From positions 372,001 to 436,000 of the forward strand of contig JAUIEJ010000004.1 in NCBI GenBank assembly GCA_030428885.1: DNA of 64,000 bases, given 5' to 3'. Positions within the stretch are counted from its first letter, which is position 1, and the number at the start of each line of letters is the position of its first letter. The DNA comes from Gemmatimonadota bacterium (GTDB lineage Bacteria; Gemmatimonadota; Gemmatimonadetes; Longimicrobiales; Gaopeijiaceae). Below, piece by piece: positions 26,756-35,600 of this stretch. The notes beneath the pieces are model-generated. The model made no database searches. It had not been told where the DNA came from and worked only from the letters and a program-made list of their open reading frames with translations. Position numbers and translations under genes: made by a program.

Positions 26756-27864
26756 CCGCCCCCCGGGGTGCGCAGCGCGGCGTCCAGGGCGTCGAGCACG
26801 GCGTCGAGTTCTGCCTCGGTGTGGTCGCCCATGTGCCCGACCCGAACCGTCTCGTTCTTCAGGGGCCCGTACCCGGCACCGATGACGAACCCCCGGTTCC
26901 GGACCGCCTCGGCCAGCTCCGGCCCGGTGCGGCCCGGGGGTACCCGGATGGCCGTCACGGTGGGCGAGCGCTCTCCGGGAGGCGCCAGGACCGCCACGTC
27001 CAGGCCGTGGTCCCGGCGCCACCCCTCCACCCGCCGGTGGCACCGCTCGGCCATGCGGGCGTGCCGATCCCACCGGGCCCGCAGGGTTTCCCGCTCCATC
27101 CGCCCGAGTTGGGCCCGGGCGGCCTGGAGGAGCGTCAGGGCGGGGGTGGTGGGGGTCTGGCCTCGAGCCGCCTGGTCGGCGTACCGCACCAGGTCCAGAT
27201 AGAACCCCCGGTCCGGAAGGGTGGCGGCCCGGGCCAGCAGCCGGTCCGAGACCGCGGCGAAGGCGAGCCCCGGGGGCATGGCCAGGGCCTTCTGGGACCC
27301 GGTGATCACGGCGTCGAGCCCCCAGGCGTCGGCGGCCATCTCCACGCCGCCCAAGCCCGTCACCGAGTCCACCAGCACCAGGACCTCCGGGTGTCGGGCC
27401 ACCGCCGCCGCGATCTCCCTCACCGGATTCAGGGCGCCCGTGGACGTCTCGGAGTGGACCACCGTGACGGCGTCCACCTCCACGGCGGCGAGGCGGGCCG
27501 CCACCTCGTCGGGATCCACCGCCCGGCCCCACGGCACCTCCAGCGTCTCCACCTCCCGGCCGCAGTCCCGTGCGATGCGCGCGAAACGAGCGCTGAACGC
27601 CCCGTTGACCAGGCAGAGCACCCGTCGCTTCACGCCGCACCGGATGGCGGCCTCCATGAAGCCCGTGGCCGACATGGTCCCCAGGAGCACGGGGCGGGCG
27701 GTTCCGAATGCGGCCCGGAGTCCCCGATCCACGGCACCCACCAGCGCCTCGGCCTCGGGTCCGCGATGACCGAACACCGGCGCCACCTGGGCCTCCAGCA
27801 CGGCGGGATCGACCTCCGTGGGACCCGGCAGGAAGAAGCCCCCGGGTCGAACGTCGCCGCTCAC
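26752..27864 (-). CDS. Class V aminotransferase (alanine-glyoxylate/serine-pyruvate type)
   Basis: 370 residues from GTG 27864. A fold-type I PLP enzyme: FFLPGPTEVDP and FGHRGPEAEAL at the N-terminus, SATGFMEAAIRC, HSETSTGALNP, VDSVTGLGG, and the PLP-Lys motif TGSQKALAMPPG. Family members transfer amino groups from alanine or serine to glyoxylate or other 2-oxo acids. It lies between the deaminase and MutS-like genes with 4-bp overlaps on both sides, so all three are translated from one message. The substrate cannot be settled from sequence. Confidence 0.92.
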   Translation of the reverse strand: MSGDVRPGGFFLPGPTEVDPAVLEAQVAPVFGHRGPEAEALVGAVDRGLRAAFGTARPVLLGTMSATGFMEAAIRCGVKRRVLCLVNGAFSARFARIARDCGREVETLEVPWGRAVDPDEVAARLAAVEVDAVTVVHSETSTGALNPVREIAAAVARHPEVLVLVDSVTGLGGVEMAADAWGLDAVITGSQKALAMPPGLAFAAVSDRLLARAATLPDRGFYLDLVRYADQAARGQTPTTPALTLLQAARAQLGRMERETLRARWDRHARMAERCHRRVEGWRRDHGLDVAVLAPPGERSPTVTAIRVPPGRTGPELAEAVRNRGFVIGAGYGPLKNETVRVGHMGDHTEAELDAVLDALDAALRTPGGG

Positions 27865-28388
27865 GACCCCACCTCCCGCCAGGCGTCGGCCCAGCGGGTG
27901 TAGTGCACCGGGACGATCCCCCCCCTGCGCAACACCTCGAGCCCCTCGGGCGACCGGTAGGCCGTGCGGTAGAACAGGTGGGTGATGCCCGATTGGATCA
28001 TGAGCTTGGCGCACATGACGCACGGGCTGGCCGTGACGAAGGCCACCTTGTCGGGCAGGGCGCCCGGCGCCTTCACCAGGGCGTTCTGCTCGGAGTGGAT
28101 GCACCCGCACCGCCCCGGCTCGGTGGTGTCGCACCGGTTGGGAAATCCCCGGGCGTTTCCGTTGTACCCGATGGCCACCACGTTCTCCAGCCGGGAATCG
28201 GTGATGACGGTGCCCACCTGGAGGCGAGCACAGGTGCTCCGCTTGGCGAGCTCCTCGGCCATGCGCATGTAGACCTCGAAGAGGGGCGGCCGGTCCACCT
28301 CGAGGGGGGGAGCGTCGGCCGCGGGCCGCTCCACGAGGTTCACGGGATGGGTGTTGGCGGGCACGCCGTCCCGGGGCTCGGTGGACAT
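27861..28388 (-). CDS. Deoxycytidylate (dCMP) deaminase
   Basis: 175 residues from ATG 28388. It deaminates dCMP to dUMP for thymidylate synthesis. The zinc site is formed by CIHSEQNAL (HxE) and SPCVMCAKLM (PCxxC); CARLQVGTVITDSRLENVVAIGYNG and FPNRCDTTEPGRCGC are typical of dCMP deaminases and may hold a second zinc. An N-terminal extension of about 30 residues is not conserved in the family. It is the first gene of the three-gene minus-strand operon with the aminotransferase and MutS-like ATPase; divergent from response regulators. Confidence 0.92.
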   Translation of the reverse strand: MSTEPRDGVPANTHPVNLVERPAADAPPLEVDRPPLFEVYMRMAEELAKRSTCARLQVGTVITDSRLENVVAIGYNGNARGFPNRCDTTEPGRCGCIHSEQNALVKAPGALPDKVAFVTASPCVMCAKLMIQSGITHLFYRTAYRSPEGLEVLRRGGIVPVHYTRWADAWREVGS

Positions 28389-28565
28389 GATCTCGGTGTG
28401 TGGAGGGGTGGGGAACCGTGCCGGGACTCTACCCTGCCGTGCGGCAGCCGTCCACCGGAGTCGGCTCCAGGCCGCCCTTCCGGACGTCAAGTTCGCCGGA
28501 CTCGCCGCCGATCCTCGATCGGAGGGTGCCGACCGGCTCCCCCCGTACGGAAGGAGTCCCCAGCC

Positions 28566-28985
28566 ATGGCCCGAGTCCTCTTCGTGGACGACGACAAGGT
28601 CGAACAACTCTTCGCCCGGGAGATCCTGTCTTCCAGGGGCCACGACGTCATTCTCGCGGAGGACGGCGCCGAGGCCCTGGAGATCTACCGGCGCGACGGG
28701 TTGTACATCGACGTCGTGGTCACCGACCTCGCCATGCCCAAGCTCAACGGTCTCCGCCTCATCGCCGAGTTGCGGCGGCTGGATCCGCGCGTCACGATTC
28801 TTGCGGCGTCGGGCCGCAACGCCGACCAGTTGGATCTGGCCCAGGACGCCGGCGTGGCCGCCGTCTTCTACAAGCCCTGGGACCCCGCCCGTTTCCTCCA
28901 CACGCTGGAATCCCTCTTGAGCACGACCGACGTAGAGCAGGGGCGCATCATTCCCGAGTGGTCCTTCCGGAAGGCCAGCGTCTGA
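28566..28985 (+). CDS. Single-domain response regulator (CheY-like)
   Basis: 139 residues. A receiver domain with acidic cluster D8-D10, phospho-acceptor D54 (VVVTDLAMPKLNG), and Lys103 in FYKPWD; the usual Thr/Ser lies at S82. A short tail (EQGRIIPEWSFRKASV) follows. GGAAGGAG at 28549-28556 is a good ribosome-binding site. It stops within the start of the next gene (TGATG), a close paralogue, so the two are a tandem duplication. No cognate kinase adjoins it. Confidence 0.92.
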   Translation: MARVLFVDDDKVEQLFAREILSSRGHDVILAEDGAEALEIYRRDGLYIDVVVTDLAMPKLNGLRLIAELRRLDPRVTILAASGRNADQLDLAQDAGVAAVFYKPWDPARFLHTLESLLSTTDVEQGRIIPEWSFRKASV

Positions 28986-29896
28986 TGGCCACCATCCTGT
29001 TCGTCGACGACGACGAGGTGGAGCGGATCTTCGCGCGGGAAGTACTGGAGCCCCGGGGCCATCGGGTGCTGTTCGCCGGCGACGGCGAGAGCGCCCTGGA
29101 GATCTACCGGCGCCCGGGTCTGGAGGTCGACGTCGTGGTGACCGACCTGGCCATGCCCAAGCTCAACGGCCTGCGCCTCATCAAGGCGCTGAAGGAGTAC
29201 GACCCCGAGGCGCGGATCATCGCCGCCTCGGGCATCGCCGCCGACCAGCTCGACCTCGCCGAGGAGTTCGGCGCCGTGGCGGCCCTGGCCAAGCCGTGGT
29301 CGCCCCCGGCGTTCATGGGGGCTCTGGACGCCGTCCTGGAACAGGCCCGCGACGCCCGGGACTGGACCCGGGGCGAGTGGGAGAAGATCTGGCCCGACAA
29401 GGACAAGCCGGCCCGGGCCGAAGAACGGCCCGACGCCGCGTCGCCCCCCATCGCCGATCTGGTGGGACTCTGGGAGGGCGACGAGCACATCTTCCCGGCG
29501 CCGTGGGCCCCCAAGGGCGTCATGGCCCAGGGGGAGATCGAGATCCGCTCGGTCATGGGCGACACGGCCCTGCTCCTGGAGCACCGCCGGGAGGTGGACG
29601 GGGAGGTGCGCCGCCGAGGCCTGACCCTCCTCATCTGGGACGGCTTCTCCGGCGAGGTCGTCCACTACGGCTTCGTCAGCGGCGGCACGTCGCCCACCGT
29701 GTTCCGGGGCGCCTGGGACGGTCGGGTGCTGGAGGTCGACGGACCGGGGCCCGGCGGTCACGTGCGGCACGAGCGCTCGTGGCACAACGAGATCATGACG
29801 CTGCGCTCCTGGACCCAGCCCGAGGACGGGTCCCCCGAGGTCCTGGCCTTCGAAGGCACCTACAAGCGCACGCGCTCCGCCGACACGGGGCGCTGA
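28985..29896 (+). CDS. Response regulator fused to a DUF1579-like beta-barrel domain
   Basis: 303 residues. Residues 1-120 are a receiver domain almost repeating that of the upstream gene, with D54 and a conserved Lys in ALAKPWSPP. After a charged linker, residues about 155-300 form a small beta-rich domain (LVGLWEGDEHIFPAPWAPKG, ALLLEHRREVDGEVRRRG, LLIWDGFSGEVVHYGF, FEGTYKRTR) resembling DUF1579/lipocalin-like domains that bind small hydrophobic ligands. It has no DNA-binding or catalytic output domain that I recognise. It is coupled by a TGATG overlap to the upstream single-domain regulator. Confidence 0.85.
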   Translation: MATILFVDDDEVERIFAREVLEPRGHRVLFAGDGESALEIYRRPGLEVDVVVTDLAMPKLNGLRLIKALKEYDPEARIIAASGIAADQLDLAEEFGAVAALAKPWSPPAFMGALDAVLEQARDARDWTRGEWEKIWPDKDKPARAEERPDAASPPIADLVGLWEGDEHIFPAPWAPKGVMAQGEIEIRSVMGDTALLLEHRREVDGEVRRRGLTLLIWDGFSGEVVHYGFVSGGTSPTVFRGAWDGRVLEVDGPGPGGHVRHERSWHNEIMTLRSWTQPEDGSPEVLAFEGTYKRTRSADTGR

Positions 29897-29915
29897 CGGG
29901 GGGAACGCCCGCCGT

Positions 29916-31763
29916 CTACCCCTGGGCCGCGCGCTTCTTCTCGGCCTTGCGACGCAGGTTGGGATCCAGGATCCGCTTCCGGAGGCGGATGCCGCCGGGG
30001 GTGACCTCGATGAGTTCGTCGTCCTCGATGAACTCCAGGGCCAACTCCAGCGTCATCTTCCGGGGCGGCTCGAGCTTGATGTTCTCGTCGCTCGAGGTGG
30101 TGCGCATGTTCGTGAGCTTCTTCTCCTTCGTGACGTTCACGTCCATGTCGTCCTGCCGGACGTTTTCGCCCACGATCATGCCGCCGTAGACGGGGTCCCC
30201 CGGGCTCACGAGCATGGTGGCCCGTTCCTGGAGATTGAAGAGGGCGAAGCCCACGGCCTGTCCCGGCCGATCGGCCACCAGCACGCCCCGGCTCCGGCCC
30301 CGGAGAGGGCCGGCCCACGGCCCCCACTCGGAGAAGGTGTGGTGCAGGATGCCCTCGCCCCGGGTGTCGGTGAGGAATTCGGAGCGGTATCCGAAGAGCC
30401 CCCGGGCCGGCACCCTGAAACGCAGGCGGGTGGTGCCCGAGTCGCCCATGGGCTTCATCTCCACCATCTCGGCCTTCCGGGGCCCCATCTTCTCGATGAC
30501 CGTGCCCACCATGTCGGCCGGCACCTCCACCACGGCCTCCTCGTAGGGCTCCTGCACCTCGCCGGCGTCGTCCTTCCGGGTCAGCACCCGGGGGCGCGAC
30601 ACCTGGAACTCGTAGCCCTCGCGCCGCATCGTCTCCATGAGGATGGTCAGGTGCAGCTCGCCCCGGCCGTGGACCGTGAAGGTGTCGGGCTGATCCGTCT
30701 CCTCGACCTTGAGGGCGACGTTGCGCTCCAGCTCCTTCATGAGGCGGTCCCGCACCTGGCGGGTCGTCACGAACTTCCCGGACTGGCCGGCGAAGGGCGA
30801 GTTGTTGACCGTGAAGTCCACCGAGAGGGTGGGCTCCTCGACGGCGATGCCCCGGAGGCGGTCCAGGTGGTCGGGATCGGTGACGGTCTTGCCGATCTCC
30901 ACGCCCTCCAGACCCGCCAGCGCCACGATGTCGCCGGCCTCGGCCGACTCCACGTCGATGCGCTCCAGCCCCTGGAAGGTGTAGAGCTTCATGACCCGGG
31001 CGAACTCGGCCTCGCCGGCGTCGGTCAGCCGCCCCGCGTCACCCAGGGGGAGCAGCGCCACCCGGTCGCCCACCTCCACCCGTCCCCGCTCGATGCGGCC
31101 CACCGCGATGCGGCCCACGTAGGTGGAGTAGTCCAGGGTGGACACCAGCATCTGGAAGGGCCCGTCGGCGTCCACGTCCGGCGCCGGGAAGTGCGAGACG
31201 ATGGTCTCGAACAGCACGTCCAGGTCGTCGGTCTTCACCTCGGGATCGGTGGAGGCCCACCCGTCGCGGCCCGAGGCGTAGAGGAACGGCGCATCGAGCT
31301 GGGCGTCGTTGGCCTCCAGGTCCATGAAGAGCTCCAGCACCTCGTCGTGGACCTCGTGGACCCGTGCATCGGCCCGGTCGACCTTGTTCACCACCACCAG
31401 GGGAAGGAGTCCCAGATCCAGCGCCTTGCGGGTGACGAACCGGGTCTGGGGCATGGGCCCCTCGGCGGCGTCCACCAGGAGCACCACGCCGTCGACCATG
31501 CGGAGGATCCGCTCCACCTCGCCGCCGAAATCGGCGTGCCCGGGGGTGTCGACGATGTTGATCTTCGTGTCGCCCCACGTGACGGCGGTGTTCTTGGCCA
31601 GGATCGTGATCCCCCGCTCCTTCTCCAGGGGGTTGGAATCCATGACCCGTTCCTCCACGGCCTGGTTCTCACGGAACACGCCGGCCTGGCGGAACATCTG
31701 GTCGACCAGCGTGGTCTTGCCGTGATCGACGTGGGCGATGATGGCGATATTGCGAATGGACAT
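29916..31763 (-). CDS. typA: Ribosome-associated GTPase TypA/BipA
   Basis: 615 residues from ATG 31763, with a GGGGA site upstream. A translational GTPase acting on the ribosome, especially in stress and cold. G1 is AHVDHGKTT (about 9-17), the switch region ERGITI follows, G3 is [10 protein letters not shown], and G4 is NKVDR. The BipA-specific C-terminal domain contains [17 protein letters not shown] and the KxKKLTNMR-like stretch. The gene stands alone and is convergent with the response regulator pair at a 19-base gap. A TATACT (-10-like, minus strand 31844-31839) lies 76 bases upstream. Confidence 0.97.
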   Translation of the reverse strand: MSIRNIAIIAHVDHGKTTLVDQMFRQAGVFRENQAVEERVMDSNPLEKERGITILAKNTAVTWGDTKINIVDTPGHADFGGEVERILRMVDGVVLLVDAAEGPMPQTRFVTRKALDLGLLPLVVVNKVDRADARVHEVHDEVLELFMDLEANDAQLDAPFLYASGRDGWASTDPEVKTDDLDVLFETIVSHFPAPDVDADGPFQMLVSTLDYSTYVGRIAVGRIERGRVEVGDRVALLPLGDAGRLTDAGEAEFARVMKLYTFQGLERIDVESAEAGDIVALAGLEGVEIGKTVTDPDHLDRLRGIAVEEPTLSVDFTVNNSPFAGQSGKFVTTRQVRDRLMKELERNVALKVEETDQPDTFTVHGRGELHLTILMETMRREGYEFQVSRPRVLTRKDDAGEVQEPYEEAVVEVPADMVGTVIEKMGPRKAEMVEMKPMGDSGTTRLRFRVPARGLFGYRSEFLTDTRGEGILHHTFSEWGPWAGPLRGRSRGVLVADRPGQAVGFALFNLQERATMLVSPGDPVYGGMIVGENVRQDDMDVNVTKEKKLTNMRTTSSDENIKLEPPRKMTLELALEFIEDDELIEVTPGGIRLRKRILDPNLRRKAEKKRAAQG

Positions 31764-31838
31764 GGGGTCCCCGGGCACTCGTCAGGTCACCGGGCGGCGC
31801 CTCCCGGTCGGAAGGCGCCGCTTCCGGTACAGCCTTGA

Positions 31839-31844
31839 AGTATA
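31839..31844 (-). promoter_or_regulatory. Candidate -10 of typA promoter
   Basis: The minus strand reads TATACT in the context CGTTATACT. Only this element is convincing; the sequence 17 bases upstream is TCCGCC, not a good -35. The leader would be about 70 bases. Confidence 0.4.
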
Positions 31845-31872
31845 ACGAGGACTCCGGAGAAGGCGGAGGGGC

Positions 31873-31890
31873 GGGTCACCTCCGTGACCC
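31873..31890 (-). other. Hairpin just after the M56 gene
   Basis: GGGTCAC and GTGACCC form a perfect 7-bp stem with a 4-base loop at the stop codon of the M56 gene. There is no U-tract, so terminator function is uncertain. Confidence 0.4.
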
Positions 31891-33437
31891 TATCGTCGCG
31901 CGGTCACCGACACTTCGCGCCGTTCTCCCTTCACTGCCGTGATCTCCACCGGTCCGAGATCCACCCCGTCGGCGGTGCGCACCTGGAGCTGATGGGTGCC
32001 GGGAGGAATTCCAAGCAACAGGTACCGGCCGTCGGGCCGGGTGAGGGCCCCGACCTGGAACCCATCGCCCCGGATGAAGACCTGGGCGTCGCCCAGCGGC
32101 GTGCCGTCGGAGGCGGTGACCAGCCCCGTGAGCGAGCCGGTCTCGGGCGCCAGGAGCGGCCGGCGTTCCCGGAGGTCGGGGGTTGGCCGTGGATCCTGCG
32201 CCTCCTGGCCCGAGGCCCGGAGCGGGATGCGGACCGGGGCTTCTCCCGCCTCCGACACCCCCACCTCCACCCGGCTCATCCCATCCACTCCGGGCTTCTC
32301 CACCTCCACGAGATGGGTGCCCACCGGAACGCTCATCATGAGGAACCGCCCCTGGATGTTGGTGAGGGCCCCCTGCTCCAGTGCGCGGATGAACACCTGG
32401 GCCCCCACCACCGGCTCGCCGGTCTCGGGATCGGTTACGGTGCCCACGATCACGCCGGGGTCGGCCCGCACGTCCACGACGAACGGCCCGGCGTCGGCCG
32501 CGTCGCTCTGCTCGCTGAGCACCGGACCCACCAGATCCGGCGCCGTGGGCCGATCCACCCGGCAGGCCGCCACCCCCACCGCCAGTCCCAGGGCCCCGGT
32601 CAGGGCCCCCCGCCACAGGCGAGGCGTGCGTCGATCGGTCATGGTGCGAATCCTCCGTTCGAGAAGCGAAACGGGGCGGGCGAACGCCGCCACACCCAGG
32701 TGGGTCGTCCAGCGGCGGCGCCCCGTGTCCACCAGCAGCCGGGCGTAGCGCGACAGGTCGGCGGTGCGGCGCAGCACGCGCCGGTCGCAGTCCAGCTCGA
32801 TGGCCGCCCGCAGGCGCGCCACCTGCCACCAGACCACGGGGTTCCAGGGCACGAGAACGAGGGCCGCGAGTCCCCCCAGGAGTAGCCAGCCGTCTCCGGC
32901 CCGGAGGTGTTCGTGTTCGTGGCGCAGCAGGAGGGCCCGGTCGGCCTCCGGGAGGTCCAGGACCCACGACGGAACCACCACCACCGGGCGGAGCAGGCCC
33001 ACCGCCGCCGGCCCCAGTCCGTCGGACACCCGCACCGGGTGGCCGTCCACTTCCCCCGCCACCCACCGCCCCCGGTCCCGCGCCAGACGCACCGACGAGC
33101 GGCTCAGGCCTACCAGGACCAGGACGGAGAGACCGGCCCACAGGGCGGCCAACGCCGGATCGAGGTCGAGGGGCGGCGCCGGCGGCGCCGGCACCCGGGG
33201 CAGGACGAAGGGGGGAGGAGCCGACGCACCGTCGGCCACCGTTCCCTGGGCGTCTCCGGCCTCCGTCGCCGGACCCGGGATCAGGCTCCACGCCACGGCG
33301 GCCACCGACGCCGCCACCGCCACCGCCCACACCGCCCGGGTCGGGCCCCGCACGACCTGCAGCGCCCGCTCCAGCAGCCACGCACCGGCCGACACGAAGA
33401 CGGCCACCACGAGGCCGTACACCATGACCGCGCCCAT
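31890..33437 (-). CDS. M56 (BlaR1/MecR1-like) membrane peptidase with carboxypeptidase-regulatory domains
   Basis: 515 residues. The N-terminal half has several membrane helices and an M56 zinc peptidase site HEHEH (residues 173-177) followed by ELDCDRRVLRRT. BlaR1-type proteins cleave or inactivate a BlaI-type repressor upon sensing a signal. Here the C-terminal penicillin-binding sensor domain is replaced by two CarboxypepD_reg-like beta domains (VIVGTVTDPETGEPVVGAQVF and SLTGLVTASDGTPLGDAQVF). Its start overlaps the blaI-type stop by 1-2 bases. The stimulus is probably not a beta-lactam; it cannot be guessed. Confidence 0.9.
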   Translation of the reverse strand: MGAVMVYGLVVAVFVSAGAWLLERALQVVRGPTRAVWAVAVAASVAAVAWSLIPGPATEAGDAQGTVADGASAPPPFVLPRVPAPPAPPLDLDPALAALWAGLSVLVLVGLSRSSVRLARDRGRWVAGEVDGHPVRVSDGLGPAAVGLLRPVVVVPSWVLDLPEADRALLLRHEHEHLRAGDGWLLLGGLAALVLVPWNPVVWWQVARLRAAIELDCDRRVLRRTADLSRYARLLVDTGRRRWTTHLGVAAFARPVSLLERRIRTMTDRRTPRLWRGALTGALGLAVGVAACRVDRPTAPDLVGPVLSEQSDAADAGPFVVDVRADPGVIVGTVTDPETGEPVVGAQVFIRALEQGALTNIQGRFLMMSVPVGTHLVEVEKPGVDGMSRVEVGVSEAGEAPVRIPLRASGQEAQDPRPTPDLRERRPLLAPETGSLTGLVTASDGTPLGDAQVFIRGDGFQVGALTRPDGRYLLLGIPPGTHQLQVRTADGVDLGPVEITAVKGERREVSVTARR

Positions 33438-33823
33438 CAGTCGCCCCCTCCCTCGTCCTCAGCCAGGCGCCGGTCCACCAGGTCACGGAGCCGTTCCAGC
33501 TCCCGGGCGTCCAGGTCGTCGGTGGTGACGAGCTGCTGCACCAGGAGTTCGGGCGAGCCCTTGAAGACCTTCCGGAGCAGGCGGCGGAGTTCGCCCCGCC
33601 CCGCGTCCCGCCAATCCACCAGGGGGTGGTAGCGGTAGGCCCGACCCTCGGCCTCGTGCCCCACGGCGCCCTTCTCCTCGAGGGTCTGGAGGACGGAGAG
33701 CACCGTCGTGTAGGCCAGGTCGTCGGCGAGGCGCTCCCGCACCTCGGCCACGGTGGCGGCTTCCAGGTCCCAGAGCACCGACATGACGTCGAGCTCCCGG
33801 GGGGTGAACACACGTCCCGTCAT
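33437..33823 (-). CDS. blaI: BlaI/MecI/CopY family repressor
   Basis: 128 residues. The winged helix is clear: TPRELDVMSVLWDLEAATVAEVRERL, AYTTVLSVLQTLEEKGAVGHEAEGRAYRYHPL. The C-terminal dimerisation helices (LRRLLRKVFKGSPELLVQQLV) are typical. Such repressors bind palindromic sites over their own promoter and are released when the partner M56 peptidase is active. The partner gene follows immediately. Candidate operators lie upstream at 33849-33863 and 33900-33914. Confidence 0.93.
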   Translation of the reverse strand: MTGRVFTPRELDVMSVLWDLEAATVAEVRERLADDLAYTTVLSVLQTLEEKGAVGHEAEGRAYRYHPLVDWRDAGRGELRRLLRKVFKGSPELLVQQLVTTDDLDARELERLRDLVDRRLAEDEGGGD

Positions 33824-33848
33824 GGGCGAATCACCGGTTGAAGGCGAC

Positions 33849-33914
33849 CTACGGGTTGTCTAGTAGCTCCAACCTGGGACCCTGCGCTCACCCTGTCAAC
33901 TAGAAATCCCGTAG
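33849..33914 (-). promoter_or_regulatory. Candidate paired operator and promoter of the blaI-M56 operon
   Basis: Two 15-base sites, 33849-33863 and 33900-33914, are reverse complements at 13 of 15 positions; each has the outer bases CTAG and CGTAG/CTACG. A perfect TTGACA -35 (minus strand 33899-33894) lies between them, next to the distal site. No good -10 was found at 17-18 bases. BlaI-type repressors commonly use two sites around the promoter, so this arrangement is expected. Confidence 0.55.
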
Positions 33915-34062
33915 ATGGAGCGGGGACCGGGTCGGCACCGGCGTCCCGGGAGTCCCATTGCGTGCCCCGCTCCCCCGCCGGATCATACCGTCGCCTTCGA
34001 CGCGAGTCCCCCTCCCTGCCTCGCGTCGATTCCGACCTCACGCATGCGGGAGACTCCAAGCG

Positions 34063-34566
34063 GTGGACAGCCCTCGACTCCGCCCCACCTTCGACCTGGA
34101 TCTCGACCTCCCCCCCGACCACGCCATGACCGCCCTGCGTCGGCGCATGGAGGGAGGCCCCCGGAGTCGCCGGTGCCAATCCAAGGGCCGCTGCGCCGAG
34201 TTCTTCCTCTCCGACGACGACCGGCACCTGTGGACCCCGTATCTCTCGGTCCAGGCCGAGGACGCCCCGGGGGGAGGCACCCGACTCCACGGACGCTTCG
34301 CCCCGTACCCCGAAGTGTGGACCTTCTTCATGTTCGCCTACGGGGTGGCCTGGTTCGCCGTGCTCTTCGGCGGCGCCTTCGGCTACGCCCAGTGGGCCTC
34401 GGGCGAGAGCCCGTGGGGACTCTGGGGCGTGTGGATCGGCCTGCCCGCAGTCCTCCTCCTCCATCTGGGAAGTGCCCTGGGACAACGCCTGGGGGCTCCC
34501 GACATGGTGGAACTCCGGTCCCGCCTCGACGGACTGGTGGCCGGTCTCGAGACTCGGGACCCTTGA
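34063..34566 (+). CDS. Two-helix membrane protein, unknown
   Basis: 167 residues from GTG 34063, preceded by GGGAG; upstream in-frame starts lack coding character. A cytoplasmic N-terminal part (PTFDLDLDLPPDHAMTALRRRM, RCAEFFLSDDDRHLWTPYLSVQAED, LHGRFAPYPEVWT) is followed by two hydrophobic helices (FFMFAYGVAWFAVLFGGAFGYAQW and LWGVWIGLPAVLLLHLGSAL). Proteins with this pattern exist in Bacteroidota and relatives, but no function is known. A 240-base gap separates it from the blaI gene; the divergent operator region lies there. Confidence 0.72.
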   Translation: MDSPRLRPTFDLDLDLPPDHAMTALRRRMEGGPRSRRCQSKGRCAEFFLSDDDRHLWTPYLSVQAEDAPGGGTRLHGRFAPYPEVWTFFMFAYGVAWFAVLFGGAFGYAQWASGESPWGLWGVWIGLPAVLLLHLGSALGQRLGAPDMVELRSRLDGLVAGLETRDP

Positions 34567-34590
34567 AGCCGCCCCGGATCCGCATATCTT
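34563..34590 (+). promoter_or_regulatory. Candidate promoter of the NmrA-like gene
   Basis: TTGAAG (34563-34568) and TATCTT (34585-34590) are spaced by 16 bases. Transcription would start about 34 bases before the ATG at 34631, and a GGAG ribosome-binding site (34618-34621) lies in between. Confidence 0.5.
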
Positions 34591-34630
34591 TCAAACTTCA
34601 AGTATCGACCCTTCCACCGGAGCTTCTCCG

Positions 34631-35587
34631 ATGAGCGACCGCAAGATCATCGCGATTCTCGGGGCCACCGGGGCTCAGGGAGGTGGCCTTGCCCGGGCCA
34701 TTCTCGCCGATCCCGACCGTGGCTTCGCCGTGCGCGCCCTCACCCGCAATCCCGATTCCGACGCCGCCCGGGCCCTGGCCGACGCCGGTGCCGAGGTGGT
34801 GAAGGCCGACGTGGCCGACCCCGGGAGCCTGAAGCGGGCCTTCGAGGGAGCCTACGGCGCCTACTGCGTGACCTTCTTCTGGGACCACTTCTCGCCGGAG
34901 AAGGAGGCGCAGAGCATCCGGAACATGGCCGAAGCGGCCAAGGCCGCGGGGCTGAAGCACGTGATCTGGTCGACGTTGGAAGACAGCCGGGACTTCATTC
35001 CCCTGGACGACGATCGCATGCCGACGCTCCAGGAGAAGTACAAGGTGCCCCACTTCGACGAGAAGGGGTCGGGAGATGCGGCCTTCGCCGAACTGGGCGT
35101 GCCCACCACCTACCTCCTCACCACCTACTACTGGGACAACCTGGTGCACTTCGGCGGCCACCCCCAGCGGGGTGACGACGGACGGCTGGTGTTCGTCCTC
35201 CCCATGGGCGCGGAGAAGCTGCCGGGAATCGCGGCCGAAGACATCGGGAAGGCCGCCTACGGCATCTTCCGGAAGGGGGACTCCATGGTGGGCCGGCGCA
35301 TCGGGATCGCCGGAGAGCACCTGAGCGGACCCGAAATGGCCGAGGCCCTGACGCGGGCGCTGGACGAGCCGGTGTCCCACTTCTCGCCGCCCTTCGACGT
35401 CTACCGGGCGTTCGACTTCCCGGGGGCCGACGACCTGGGCAACATGTTCCAGTTCTACCACGACTTCAACGACCACTTCCGGTCGACCCGGTCGGTGGAG
35501 ACCACCCGGGAGCTCAACCCCGACGTTCAGGACTTCGGGGCCTGGCTGGCCGCCAACGCCGCGAAGATGCCCGTCGATCCGGCCTGA
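34631..35587 (+). CDS. NmrA-like NAD(P)-binding protein
   Basis: 318 residues. An atypical short-chain dehydrogenase fold: Rossmann motif ILGATGAQGGGLARAIL (GxxGxxG type), then VRALTRNPDS and VVKADVADPGSLKRAFEGAYGAYCVT. The family includes redox-sensing regulators (NmrA, HSCARG) and true oxidoreductases. No Tyr-xxx-Lys dyad is obvious, though a region KYKVPHFDEKG corresponds to the usual place in NmrA-like members. It stands alone, convergent with the propeller gene and ending at two hairpins. Confidence 0.9.
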   Translation: MSDRKIIAILGATGAQGGGLARAILADPDRGFAVRALTRNPDSDAARALADAGAEVVKADVADPGSLKRAFEGAYGAYCVTFFWDHFSPEKEAQSIRNMAEAAKAAGLKHVIWSTLEDSRDFIPLDDDRMPTLQEKYKVPHFDEKGSGDAAFAELGVPTTYLLTTYYWDNLVHFGGHPQRGDDGRLVFVLPMGAEKLPGIAAEDIGKAAYGIFRKGDSMVGRRIGIAGEHLSGPEMAEALTRALDEPVSHFSPPFDVYRAFDFPGADDLGNMFQFYHDFNDHFRSTRSVETTRELNPDVQDFGAWLAANAAKMPVDPA

Positions 35588-35600
35588 TCCGCAGCCCCCT

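Noticed and set aside
24881-27640. Single 919-residue MutS-like protein
   Set aside because: The first 295 residues are the aminotransferase read in another frame; the GTG at 26755 with GTGA overlap is the natural start.
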